DNA of 64,000 nucleotides from RHKX01 sp963745755 (GTDB taxonomy: Bacteria; Actinomycetota; Thermoleophilia; Solirubrobacterales; 70-9), in contig CAVUYP010000001.1 of assembly GCA_963745755.1 (NCBI GenBank), forward strand, positions 434,001 to 498,000, in the 5' to 3' direction. Under the pieces are notes generated by a model that was not told where the DNA came from, made no database searches, and worked only from the letters and a program-made list of their open reading frames with translations. This document shows, in pieces, positions 52,504 to 60,650 of this stretch (the first letter of the stretch is position 1; each line of letters begins with the position of its first letter). The translations under genes were made by a program, and so were the position numbers.

Positions 52504-53430
52504 ATGAACGCGCCGCAGGCCGATGCCGGAGGTCGAGGGCGTCGCCCACGAGTTCCACGACGTCGGTGGCCTGCGCATGCACGTCGCCGTCGCCGGCCGC
52601 GCCGACGGCGAGCCCCTCGTCCTGCTCCACGGCTGGCCCCAGCACTGGTACGCATGGCGGCGCCTGATCGGCCCGCTCAGCGAGCGCTACCGCGTCTACT
52701 GCCCCGATCTGCGCGGGTTCGGCTGGAGCGACGCTCCCCGTGGCAGCTATCTGAAGGCGGAGCTGGCGGCCGACGTGCTCGGGCTGCTCGACGTGCTCGG
52801 GCTCGAGCGGGTCCGCCTCGCCGGTCACGACTGGGGCGGCTTCGTCGGCTTCCTGCTCTGCCTCGACGCGCCCGAGCGGATCTCCCACTTCGCCGCCGCC
52901 GGCATCAGCCATCCCTGGGTCCGCCGCGAGAGCGGCGTCGGCGCGGCGGTCAAGCTCGCCCGGCGGCTCGCCTACATGGCGCTGATCGCCTCGCCGCTGC
53001 TCGGCGGCCAGGTCGTCCGGCGCGTGCCGGCATTCACCAGGGCGGTCTTCCGGGCGAGCGCCGCCGATCCCGGCCGGACCTGGAGCGAAGCCGACCTCGA
53101 CACCTACGTCTCGCAGTGGAGCGAGCCCGACCGCGCCGCCGCCTGCGTCGCCCTCTACCGCTCGTTTCTGACCCGCGAGCTGCGGCAGATCGCCTCCGGT
53201 GAGTTCCGCGACCGGACGATGGCGACGCCGGCGCTGCAGTTCGTCGGCGCCGCCGATCCGGTCATCCGCCCCGACGAGCAGGGCGGCTGCCGAGGAGAAC
53301 GCGCCGCAGCTCAGGCTCGTCGTCGGTCCCCGACGCCGGCCACTGGCTGCCCGAGGAGGCGCCGGAGGCGTTGCTGGAGCCGATGCTGGAGCTCTACGCC
53401 GGCCCCGGCGCGGCGGTCTCAGACCGGTAG
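52504..53430 (+). CDS. Alpha/beta-hydrolase, epoxide-hydrolase/dehalogenase-like (frame breaks)
   Basis: About 305 residues. Oxyanion motif LLHGWPQHWYAW, nucleophile Asp in AGHDWGGFVGF, and the catalytic His in PDAGHWLPEEAPEAL indicate the epoxide hydrolase / haloalkane dehalogenase group. Two frame changes near 53280 and 53330 separate the His part; the gene ends at TAG 53428-53430, overlapping the convergent cinA by 12 bases. Two starts are possible: ATG 52523 in frame, or ATG 52504, which has TAGTCT at 52490-52495 (leaderless pattern) but needs one extra base removed near 52528. Confidence 0.82.
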
Positions 53431-54701
53431 GTCCTCGCCGATCAGCAGCCTCCTGATCATGTGCATGGCGACGCTCGCCGAGCGGTCGCGGACGTCGTCG
53501 CGGCTGCCCGGCAGCTTCGGGTCCCGGGCCAGCTCGTTGCCGTCGGCGTCGACGACGCAGATGCAGACGTAGCCGACCGGCTTCTCCTCGGTGCCGCCGC
53601 CGGGCCCGGCGATGCCGGTGATGCCGACGCCGAGCTCGGCGCCGAACCGCTCGATCGCGCCCCGGGCCATCGCCTCGGCGACCTCCGGCGAGACGGCGCC
53701 GTCGGGCGGCGATCAGCTCCGCCGGCACGCCGAGCAGATCGGTCTTGGCAGCGATCGGAGTAGGCGACGACGCCGCCGCTGAAGTAGGCGGAGGCTCCCG
53801 GGAGGTCGGTCAGCCGGGCGGCCAGCAGCCCGCCGGTGCACGACTCCGCGAGGGCGATCGAGCGGCCCGGCGAGCAGCCCGGCGACGAGCTCGTCGATGC
53901 TCTCGCCCCGCTCGGTGTAGATGAAGCGGCCGTGGCGCTCGCGAAGGGCGACGAACAGCGACTCGCGCAGCGCCGTGGTCGGTCGCCCGGTAGCGGACGT
54001 CGATCTCGAGCTCGGATCCGCGCCGCAGGCAGGTCGTGATCTCGAGCGGATCGAGATCGACGTCGCGCTCGATCTCCCGCAGGGTCTTCGCCAGCGTCGA
54101 CTCCGGGATGCCGAACATCTTCATCGTCTCGACCGCGTAGCTGTCGGCGCGGCCGAGCACCGCGGCGACGGGAGCGGCGGCGACCGCGGCCGGCCACATC
54201 GCCTGCAGCTCCCGCGGTGGGCCCGGCAGCACGATCACGATCGGGCCGCCGGCCTCGACGACGAGGCCCGGCGCCGTCCCGGCCGGATCGAGGGCGATCG
54301 ACCCCTCCGGCACCATCGCCTGCTTGCGGGTGCCGTCGCGCAGTCCCTCGGGGTCGAACTTCATCCGCCGCGCGAAGCCGGCGACGATCTCGGCGATCCG
54401 CCTCTCCATCGCCTCGTCGAGGATCATCTCGCGGCCGGCGAAGCCGGCGACGACCTCGGCGGTCAGGTCGTCGGCGGTCGGCCCGAGTCCGCCGGTCGTG
54501 ACGATCAGGTCGACCGCCGGCCGAGCGCAGGAATTCGAGCGCTCCGCGCAGGTCCTCGGGTCGATCGCCGACGCAGACGATGTGGGCGACCTCGCAGCCG
54601 AGCTCGCCGAGCCGCTCCGAGACCCAGGGGCCGTTGCGGTCGGTGACCCGGCCGGTCAGCACCTCGGTGCCGGTCACGACGATTCCCGCCCTGACGCTCA
54701 C
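53419..54701 (-). CDS. cinA: CinA-type nicotinamide-nucleotide deamidase (several frame breaks)
   Basis: About 425 residues after correction. The N-terminal MoaB/MoeA-like domain begins AGIVVTGTEVLTGRVTDRNG and continues in other frames (VLPGPPRELQAMWP). The C-terminal PncC amidase domain shows ALAESCTGGLLAARLTD and GITGIAGPGGGTEEKPVG. It recycles NMN by deamidation. Frame changes occur near 54525, 53980, 53865, 53750 and 53705. The GTG at 54701 overlaps the TGA of the RodZ-like gene (GTGA). The cinA-recA neighbourhood is typical of actinobacteria, though here an oppositely oriented hydrolase separates them. Confidence 0.9.
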
Positions 54702-55486
54702 GGGCAGTCCGGTCCCGCGTAGGCGATCTCCCTGATCCCGTCCTGGTCGGCCTCGTAGCTGGCGTCGCCGCCGGCGTCGAGCTTCTCCTTGTCACCGCCC
54801 GCCTTCAGCTTCACCGAGCCGCCGCCGACGAGGTCGAGCCGGTAGCGCTTCTCGCCGCTGAACTCCTCGGTGGCGCCGACGGTGAGGACCTGGGAGTCGA
54901 CCAGCGCCTCGCCACCGGCGACGAGGCAGATCCGCGTCGTCGTCAGCGGTTCGACGCTGAGGTCGATCGGCTTCCGCTTCTGCTTGTCCTCCTTGCCGGC
55001 CTGGCCGTCGCGCTTGTTGACCTTTCCGTTGCCCTTCGCCTTGCCGACCGGCTTCACACGCGCCGGCTTCTCGTCGCCGCCGCCGGTGAGGCCGATCACG
55101 GCGAGGATCGCCAGCAGGACGACGACCCCGGCGCCGATCGCGACGATCCAGCCGCTGCGCGAGGGCGGGCGCGTCCCCGGAGCCCGGCGGTTGCTGAGCA
55201 CCGGCTCGGGGGTCGCGGCGGCGGCGGGCTCCTCCCAGCTGCGCCGGTAGCGGTCGGCGAGTGCCTCGCCGTCGAGGCCGAGGATCTGCCCGTAGGTGCG
55301 CAGGAAGCCGCGCACGTAGGCAGGCGCCGGCAGCACCTCCCAGTCCTCGGCCTCGAGCGCCCGCAGATAGCGGGTGCGGATCTTGGTCCGCTCCTCGGCC
55401 TCCTTGATGTCCATGCCGAGGCGGCGGCGCGCATCCTTCAGCGTCGCGCCGATGCCGGGTCCCGGCGTTTGGTCGTAACGGCTCAT
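54698..55486 (-). CDS. RodZ-like HTH membrane protein
   Basis: 262 residues. The cytoplasmic N-terminus is an HTH_25 domain (GATLKDARRRLGMDIKEAEE, then TRYLRALEAEDWEVLPAPAY and VRGFLRTYGQILGLD). One membrane helix (IVAIGAGVVVLLAILAVIGL) precedes a basic linker and an external DUF4115-like beta domain. RodZ anchors the elongation machinery to the membrane; MreB is not in the window. It follows ftsK and is coupled to cinA. Confidence 0.88.
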   Translation of the reverse strand: MSRYDQTPGPGIGATLKDARRRLGMDIKEAEERTKIRTRYLRALEAEDWEVLPAPAYVRGFLRTYGQILGLDGEALADRYRRSWEEPAAAATPEPVLSNRRAPGTRPPSRSGWIVAIGAGVVVLLAILAVIGLTGGGDEKPARVKPVGKAKGNGKVNKRDGQAGKEDKQKRKPIDLSVEPLTTTRICLVAGGEALVDSQVLTVGATEEFSGEKRYRLDLVGGGSVKLKAGGDKEKLDAGGDASYEADQDGIREIAYAGPDCP

Positions 55487-55548
55487 CGGCGCTTCAGTAT
55501 TGCGAGGTACGGGACCCGGGAACCTGCCGGCGGACGACCGCCGGTCGC

Positions 55549-58044
55549 TCAGCCCGGGATCGTCTCGAGGCCGGCGCCCTCGGTGCCGGGTCCATCGCCG
55601 GGGTCGCCGCCACCGGCGAGGATCCGCGGGACGTCGGCCGCGCCGATCAGCACCTGGCGCGGCTTCGACCCCTCGTAGCCGGAGATGACGCCGCGGCGCT
55701 CGAGCATGTCGATCAGCCGGCCGGCGCGCGTGTAGCCGACCCGGAGCCGGCGCTGGATCATCGACACCGAGGCCGTCTCGGTCTCGACGCAGATCCGGAC
55801 CGCGTCCGCGAGCAGGTCGTCCTCGTCGGGGGAGAACTCGCCGCCGCCGTCCCCGTCGACGTCAACGGGGGCCTTCTCGACGAGCAGCTCCTGATCGAAG
55901 CTCGGCTCGCCCTGCTTGGCCCAGAACGAGACGACGCGGGCGATCTCCTCCTCGGTCACGAAGGCGCCCTGGACCCGCTGCAGCTTCGAGGATCCGACCG
56001 GCCGGAACAGCATGTCGCCCTGGCCGAGCAGCGACTCGGCGCCGCCCTGGTCGAGGATCACCCGGGAATCGACCTGGGAGGCGACCGCGAAGCCGATCCG
56101 GGCTGGGATATTGACCTTGATCGTGCCGGTGATCACGTCGGTCGACGGACGCTGGGTGGCGAGCAGCAGGTGGATGCCGACCGCCCTCGACTTCTGAGCG
56201 AGGCGGATGATCGAGTCCTCGACCTCGCCCGGGGCGACCATCATCAGGTCGGCGAGCTCGTCGATCACGCAGAGGATGTGCGGCAGCGGCGCCTCGCCGG
56301 CCTTGGCGCGGATCCGGTTCAGCTCCTCGAGGTTGCGGCCGCGGGCCTTGCCCATGACCGTGTAGCGGGACTCCATCTCGGCGACGAGGTTCTCGAGGAC
56401 GTTCGATGCGACCCGGGCGTTGGTCACGACCGGCGTCAGCAGATGCGGCACCGAGTCGTAGTGGTTGAGCTCGACCTGCTTGGGGTCGACGAGGACGAGC
56501 CGCAGCTCGTTCGGCGACGCGTGCAGGAGCATCGAGGTGAGGATCGCGTTGACCGAGCCGGACTTGCCGGAGCCGGTCGTGCCGGCGACGAGCACGTGCG
56601 GCATCTTCGCGAGGTCCATCGAGACGGCCTGGCCGGAGATGTCCTTGCCGAGCCACGACAGCAGCGGCGAGGCTCCGTCGGGGCGTCCCTGGTAGATGTC
56701 GCCGAGCCGGACCATCTTCCGACGCGTGTTCGGGACCTCGACTCCGACCGCCTTCTTGCCGGGGATCGGGGCGAGGATGCGGATGTCGGTCGAGGCGAGC
56801 GCGTAGGCGAGGTCGTCCTTGAGCTGGGCGATCTTGCCGACCTTCGTGCCCGGCGCCAGCTGCAGCTCGTAGCGGCTCACGTGCGGGCCGGTGACGGTGC
56901 CGATCAGCTTCGCCTCGATCTTGAAATGGCTGAGCACCTCGAGCAGCGCTCGGGCGGTCTTCTCCATCTCGCGGCGGTCCGGACCGCGGTCCTTCTCGTC
57001 GTTGCCGCGCCGCAGCAGCTTCGGTGGCGGGTTGCGGTAGTCGATCTCCTCCGACTCGGTGATGCCGCCGCGCTTCGCTCCCTGCGGGGTCCGGGTGATC
57101 TCGCCCTCGGCCGCGGGCTCGGCCGCAACCGGCTCCGGCTCATGCTCCTCCTCCGGCTCCTCCTCGACGAAGCCGTCGTCGTCGAACGCATGCTCGGCGG
57201 TTCCGGGAGCGGATTCGCCGTCGCCGTCCTCCGCCTCGGCTGCGGTGGCGAGATCGATCTCGTCGGTCTCGTCTTCGCTGCCGAGTGGGATCGTCAGGGC
57301 GCCGGCCGCGAACTCGTCCTCGCCGTCGTCGGGGAAGTGGCGAGTCGTCCAGCCGTCGCCGACCTGCTCGCCGCCCCGATCGCGGCGGGCGCGGACCGAG
57401 CGGGCCATCTCGCCGGTCGCGTGCCCGGCTCGTCCCGCCGCCTCGGCTCCGGAGCCGAGCAGGCTGACCAGCGGCCGCCCGCTCAGCAGCAGGATGCCGC
57501 TGAGGACCATCAGGACGGCGATGATGTGAGCTCCGACGCGCTGAAACAGCGTCGTCGAGGCCCAGTAGAGGGACTCGCCGAGTACGCCGCCGTGGGCCTT
57601 GAAGAAGTCGGGGTCGAAGAGCTCGCCGCGAGCCGGCTGGTCGGGGCCGAGCCCGGCGGTGCCGGCGGCGAAGGCGAGCAGCAGGCCGGCGACGAGCAGG
57701 ATCGCCCCGGCGTTGATCGTGCCCGGGTAGCGCATCAACGGCCGGATCACGAGCGCCAGCCCACAGCCGGCGAGCAGCATCGGCACCGCGTAGGAGACGG
57801 CTCCCCCGGTCCAGGTCAGCGCGACCTCGAGCCCGGAGCCGCCGAGGCCGCCGTCCCAGCCCGCGTAGAGCACGAAGCCGAGGTAGAGGGCGAGGGCGAG
57901 CAGGGCGAGGCCGATCAGGTCGAGATGACGCTGCTCGAGCTCGCGCGGTGCGGCAGGGGTCTTGCGCGCAAGGGGCTTCTTCCCCCGCTTCGGGGAGGGC
58001 TTCCTGCTGCGCGCCTTCGGTCGCAGAAATGGCTTTGCTGGCAT
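55549..58044 (-). CDS. ftsK: DNA translocase FtsK/SpoIIIE
   Basis: 831 residues. Four to five N-terminal membrane helices (DLIGLALLALALYLGFVLYA onward) anchor it at the septum; a long acidic linker follows. The motor has Walker A VAGTTGSGKSGSVNA near residue 485 and Walker B ILCVIDELADLMMV. The gamma winged helix is at the end (VSMIQRRLRVGYTRAGRLID) and recognises KOPS-type guides. ATG 58044 is preceded by a GGGGAGGG ribosome-binding site. It moves terminus DNA during division. No frame break is present, unlike the genes just downstream. Confidence 0.97.
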   Translation of the reverse strand: MPAKPFLRPKARSRKPSPKRGKKPLARKTPAAPRELEQRHLDLIGLALLALALYLGFVLYAGWDGGLGGSGLEVALTWTGGAVSYAVPMLLAGCGLALVIRPLMRYPGTINAGAILLVAGLLLAFAAGTAGLGPDQPARGELFDPDFFKAHGGVLGESLYWASTTLFQRVGAHIIAVLMVLSGILLLSGRPLVSLLGSGAEAAGRAGHATGEMARSVRARRDRGGEQVGDGWTTRHFPDDGEDEFAAGALTIPLGSEDETDEIDLATAAEAEDGDGESAPGTAEHAFDDDGFVEEEPEEEHEPEPVAAEPAAEGEITRTPQGAKRGGITESEEIDYRNPPPKLLRRGNDEKDRGPDRREMEKTARALLEVLSHFKIEAKLIGTVTGPHVSRYELQLAPGTKVGKIAQLKDDLAYALASTDIRILAPIPGKKAVGVEVPNTRRKMVRLGDIYQGRPDGASPLLSWLGKDISGQAVSMDLAKMPHVLVAGTTGSGKSGSVNAILTSMLLHASPNELRLVLVDPKQVELNHYDSVPHLLTPVVTNARVASNVLENLVAEMESRYTVMGKARGRNLEELNRIRAKAGEAPLPHILCVIDELADLMMVAPGEVEDSIIRLAQKSRAVGIHLLLATQRPSTDVITGTIKVNIPARIGFAVASQVDSRVILDQGGAESLLGQGDMLFRPVGSSKLQRVQGAFVTEEEIARVVSFWAKQGEPSFDQELLVEKAPVDVDGDGGGEFSPDEDDLLADAVRICVETETASVSMIQRRLRVGYTRAGRLIDMLERRGVISGYEGSKPRQVLIGAADVPRILAGGGDPGDGPGTEGAGLETIPG

Positions 58045-58153
58045 CCGCCCTCCCCTTCGACGCGTCGCGCCCGTCCCCTGCGCGGGCCGCCGCACGGCCC
58101 GGCGGCGGCGTTGCCGGCGGCGGCCGGGCGCCGGAGCCGCGGGCGGCTGTCTT

Positions 58154-58159
58154 TAGAAT
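58154..58159 (+). promoter_or_regulatory. Leaderless -10 box (TAGAAT) of the two-component operon
   Basis: TAGAAT is followed by 7 bases and the ATG at 58167; no ribosome-binding site precedes that ATG. Confidence 0.6.
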
Positions 58160-58166
58160 CGCTGCG

Positions 58167-58856
58167 ATGAGCGAAGCCGACACCCTGATCGGGCGCGTCC
58201 TCGTCGTCGAGGACGACGAGGACATCGCCGACGTCCTGCGCCGTTCCCTCCGCCAGGAGGGCCACGAGGTGCGCACGGCCGGCGACGGCGAGGAGGCGCT
58301 CAGCATGGCCGCCGAGTTCGTCCCCGACCTGGTCATCCTCGATCTCGGCCTGCCCCGCCTCGACGGCGTCGAGGTCTGCCGCAAGCTGCGCGCCGCCGGC
58401 GACGTGCCGATCCTGATCCTCACCGCCCGCTCCGACACCGGCGACCGCGTCGAGGGCCTCGACGCCGGCGCCGACGACTATCTCGTCAAGCCGTTCGAGC
58501 GAGCCGAGCTGCTGGCGCGGATGCGGGCGCTGCTGAGGCGCCGGCCGCCGCGCGGAACGGCGTCGCTGACCGTCGGCGACCTGGTGCTCAACCCGGGAAC
58601 GCGGGAGGTGACGCGCGGGGAGCGCGTCGTCGACCTGACAAACCGCGAGTTCGAGCTGCTCGAGTTCCTGATGCGGAACGAGCGGCTGGTGATCTCGCGC
58701 GAGCGCCTGCTCGAAGAGGTCTGGGGTTATGACCCGACCTCGATGACGAACACGATCGACGTGTTCATCAGCAATCTCAGGCGTAAGCTCGAAGAGGGAG
58801 GGGAGGAACGGATCCTGCACACCAAGCGGGGTGCCGGCTACGTGGTCAGAGCGTGA
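58167..58856 (+). CDS. OmpR/PhoB-family response regulator
   Basis: 229 residues. The receiver domain carries the acidic pocket EDDED (residues 15-19), phospho-acceptor Asp59 (LVILDLGLP) and Lys in DYLVKPFERAEL. The C-terminal winged helix is complete (LTNREFELLEFLMRNERLVI, TNTIDVFISNLRRKLE). It is followed 4 bases later by its histidine kinase gene. The signal and targets are unknown. Confidence 0.95.
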   Translation: MSEADTLIGRVLVVEDDEDIADVLRRSLRQEGHEVRTAGDGEEALSMAAEFVPDLVILDLGLPRLDGVEVCRKLRAAGDVPILILTARSDTGDRVEGLDAGADDYLVKPFERAELLARMRALLRRRPPRGTASLTVGDLVLNPGTREVTRGERVVDLTNREFELLEFLMRNERLVISRERLLEEVWGYDPTSMTNTIDVFISNLRRKLEEGGEERILHTKRGAGYVVRA

Positions 58857-58860
58857 GCCG

Positions 58861-60315
58861 ATGAACCCGCTGCGGGGCCTCAAGCACCTCTACGGCCGCT
58901 CCCGGCGGTTGCCGGTGCGGGTGCGGATCGCGATCGTCTCGGCGACCCTGACCGCGGTCATCCTCGTCGGCTTCGCCGTCGTCGTCGGCCGCCTCGTCAC
59001 CGACCGCCTCCACGCCGACTTCGCCAGCCAGCTCACCGGCAACGTGGCGAAGCTGGCGAACGGGGTCCGTTTCGACGTCCAGAACGGGCGCCTGGTGATC
59101 CTCAACCCGGACATCGCCGAGCTGGCCCTCGCCAGCGACGCCGAGATCCGGATCGTCGGCTCCGACGGGACCGTGCTCAGCCAGACCTCGAACGCCGCCG
59201 ACTTCGGAGCGCCCGATCCCTCCCGGGTCGTCTCGGCCGGGCCGCTCAAGGTCGCCTCCGCCCAGATCTTCACCAACACGGCGATCGGCGGCTCGCCGCC
59301 GGTCCTCTACGCCCAGTACGGGCGGCCCGAGTCGTCGGTCGACGACACGATCGGCCGGCTCTGGCTGTTCCTCGGCGCCGGCGTCGTCGTCGGCACGCTG
59401 CTCGCCGGCATCGCCGGGATGGCGGTCGCGAACCGGGCGATGCGGCCGATCTCGGCGCTGACCGCCGCCGCCGGCGACATCGCCACGACCCGCGACCCGT
59501 CGCGGCGGATTCCCGAGCCGGAGAGCGACGACGAGGTCGCCGAGCTGGCCCGGACGCTCGACCAGATGCTCCGCGAGCTCGATGCCGCGCGCTCGGAGAC
59601 CGAGAGCACGATCAGGCGCCAGCGCGAGTTCGTCGCCGATGCCTCGCACGAGCTGCGGACGCCGCTGACCAGCATCCTCGCCAACCTCGAGCTGCTCGAG
59701 CAGTCGCTCGCCGGCGACGCGACCGCCGACGAGGACGAGACGGCGGCCGTCGCCTCGGCGCTGCGCAGCTCGAAACGGATGAACCGGCTCGTCGGCGACC
59801 TGCTGCTGCTCGCCCGCGCCGACGCCGGCCGGGTCGGCAGCCGCGTCGAGTGCGACCTGGCGATGATCGCCGCCGAGGCGATCGAGGAGGTCTCGCCGGT
59901 GACCGACGGCCACGCCTTCACGACCGATCTGCACGGCTCGGCGCCGATCCACGGCAACCCCGACGAGCTGCACCGGATGGTTCTCAACCTGCTCGAGAAC
60001 GCGATCCGCCACACGCCGGCCGGCACCGCCGTCGAGGTCGGGCTCGGCGAGGGCGATGGCGTCGCCGTGCTGACCGTCAGCGACGACGGGCCGGGCCTCC
60101 CGGCGGGCATGGAGACGCAGATCTTCGACCGCTTCGTCCGCGGCGAGGGGCCCGCCGACCGCACCTCCCGCAACGGCACCGGCACCGGGCTCGGGCTCTC
60201 GATCGTCCGCGCCGTGGCGGTCAGCCACGGCGGCGGAGTCTCGGCGGGCAGCGGCCCCACCGGCGGCGCCCGCTTCGAGGTCCGCCTCCCCCTCGCCGGG
60301 TCCGAGAAAGTTTGA
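58861..60315 (+). CDS. Membrane sensor histidine kinase
   Basis: 484 residues. Helix 1 (IAIVSATLTAVILVGFAVVV), an external sensor of about 115 residues, helix 2 (LWLFLGAGVVVGTLLAGIAG), a HAMP domain (NRAMRPISALTAAAGDIA), HisKA with phospho-His263 (DASHELRTPLTS), and HATPase boxes N (NLLENAIRHTPAG), G1 (VSDDGPGLP) and G2 (TGTGLGLSIV). It pairs with the response regulator 4 bases upstream. The stimulus cannot be deduced. A strong terminator follows at 60449-60489. Confidence 0.95.
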   Translation: MNPLRGLKHLYGRSRRLPVRVRIAIVSATLTAVILVGFAVVVGRLVTDRLHADFASQLTGNVAKLANGVRFDVQNGRLVILNPDIAELALASDAEIRIVGSDGTVLSQTSNAADFGAPDPSRVVSAGPLKVASAQIFTNTAIGGSPPVLYAQYGRPESSVDDTIGRLWLFLGAGVVVGTLLAGIAGMAVANRAMRPISALTAAAGDIATTRDPSRRIPEPESDDEVAELARTLDQMLRELDAARSETESTIRRQREFVADASHELRTPLTSILANLELLEQSLAGDATADEDETAAVASALRSSKRMNRLVGDLLLLARADAGRVGSRVECDLAMIAAEAIEEVSPVTDGHAFTTDLHGSAPIHGNPDELHRMVLNLLENAIRHTPAGTAVEVGLGEGDGVAVLTVSDDGPGLPAGMETQIFDRFVRGEGPADRTSRNGTGTGLGLSIVRAVAVSHGGGVSAGSGPTGGARFEVRLPLAGSEKV

Positions 60316-60650
60316 CCGAACTCTTTACCGCCCTTGAGCAGACGTTTAGGCCCGCGTCCGAATATCACCTACGGACGAGACAACAGCCACCCGGTCCTCC
60401 CCAAAATCGACCGTGGTGGCACCTGATTGGCCAGCCTGAGCCAATTGCAGCCCGCCGGATCCCCCTCCCTGATCCGGCGGGCTTTCTTCTGCCCCACCCC
60501 CGATCCCTGACGCCTCCACCACCCCACCGCGAGGTCGAGGAAAGGGGCAATAATCACCGGTTACCTCGACCTCGGCGGGCGGGCCGCGGCGGGTCGGATC
60601 CGCCGACCGCACCGCGACGCGAGGCTGAGCGGGGATGCCGGCCGAGTCGT
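60316..60650. other. 335-base gap: no protein gene seen; terminator and possible small RNA
   Basis: Between the histidine kinase and rnj stops. The only clear signal is the intrinsic terminator at 60449-60489. Just before it, TTGGC-CAGCCTGA-GCCAA (60427-60444) forms a small stem, so a short structured RNA ending at the terminator is conceivable. The overlapping frames lack coding character. Confidence 0.4.
60449..60489 (+). terminator. Intrinsic terminator after the two-component operon
   Basis: AGCCCGCCGGATC (60449-60461) pairs with GATCCGGCGGGCT (60471-60483), 13 bp, followed by TTCTTC. It is 134 bases after the kinase stop. Confidence 0.85.

Noticed and set aside
46172..54701. Interpretation of recA, rny, miaA, miaB, cinA and recX as pseudogenes
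   Set aside because: All catalytic motifs are intact on both sides of each break and many are essential; clustering of single-base indels fits sequence error better.
56170..58170. Long open frame (666 codons) on the + strand opposite ftsK
   Set aside because: Antisense shadow of ftsK; no recognisable motif, start site or ribosome-binding site.
60420..60490. tRNA-like or riboswitch-like structure before the terminator
   Set aside because: No acceptor stem, T-loop or known riboswitch core could be identified; only a short stem and the terminator are clear.
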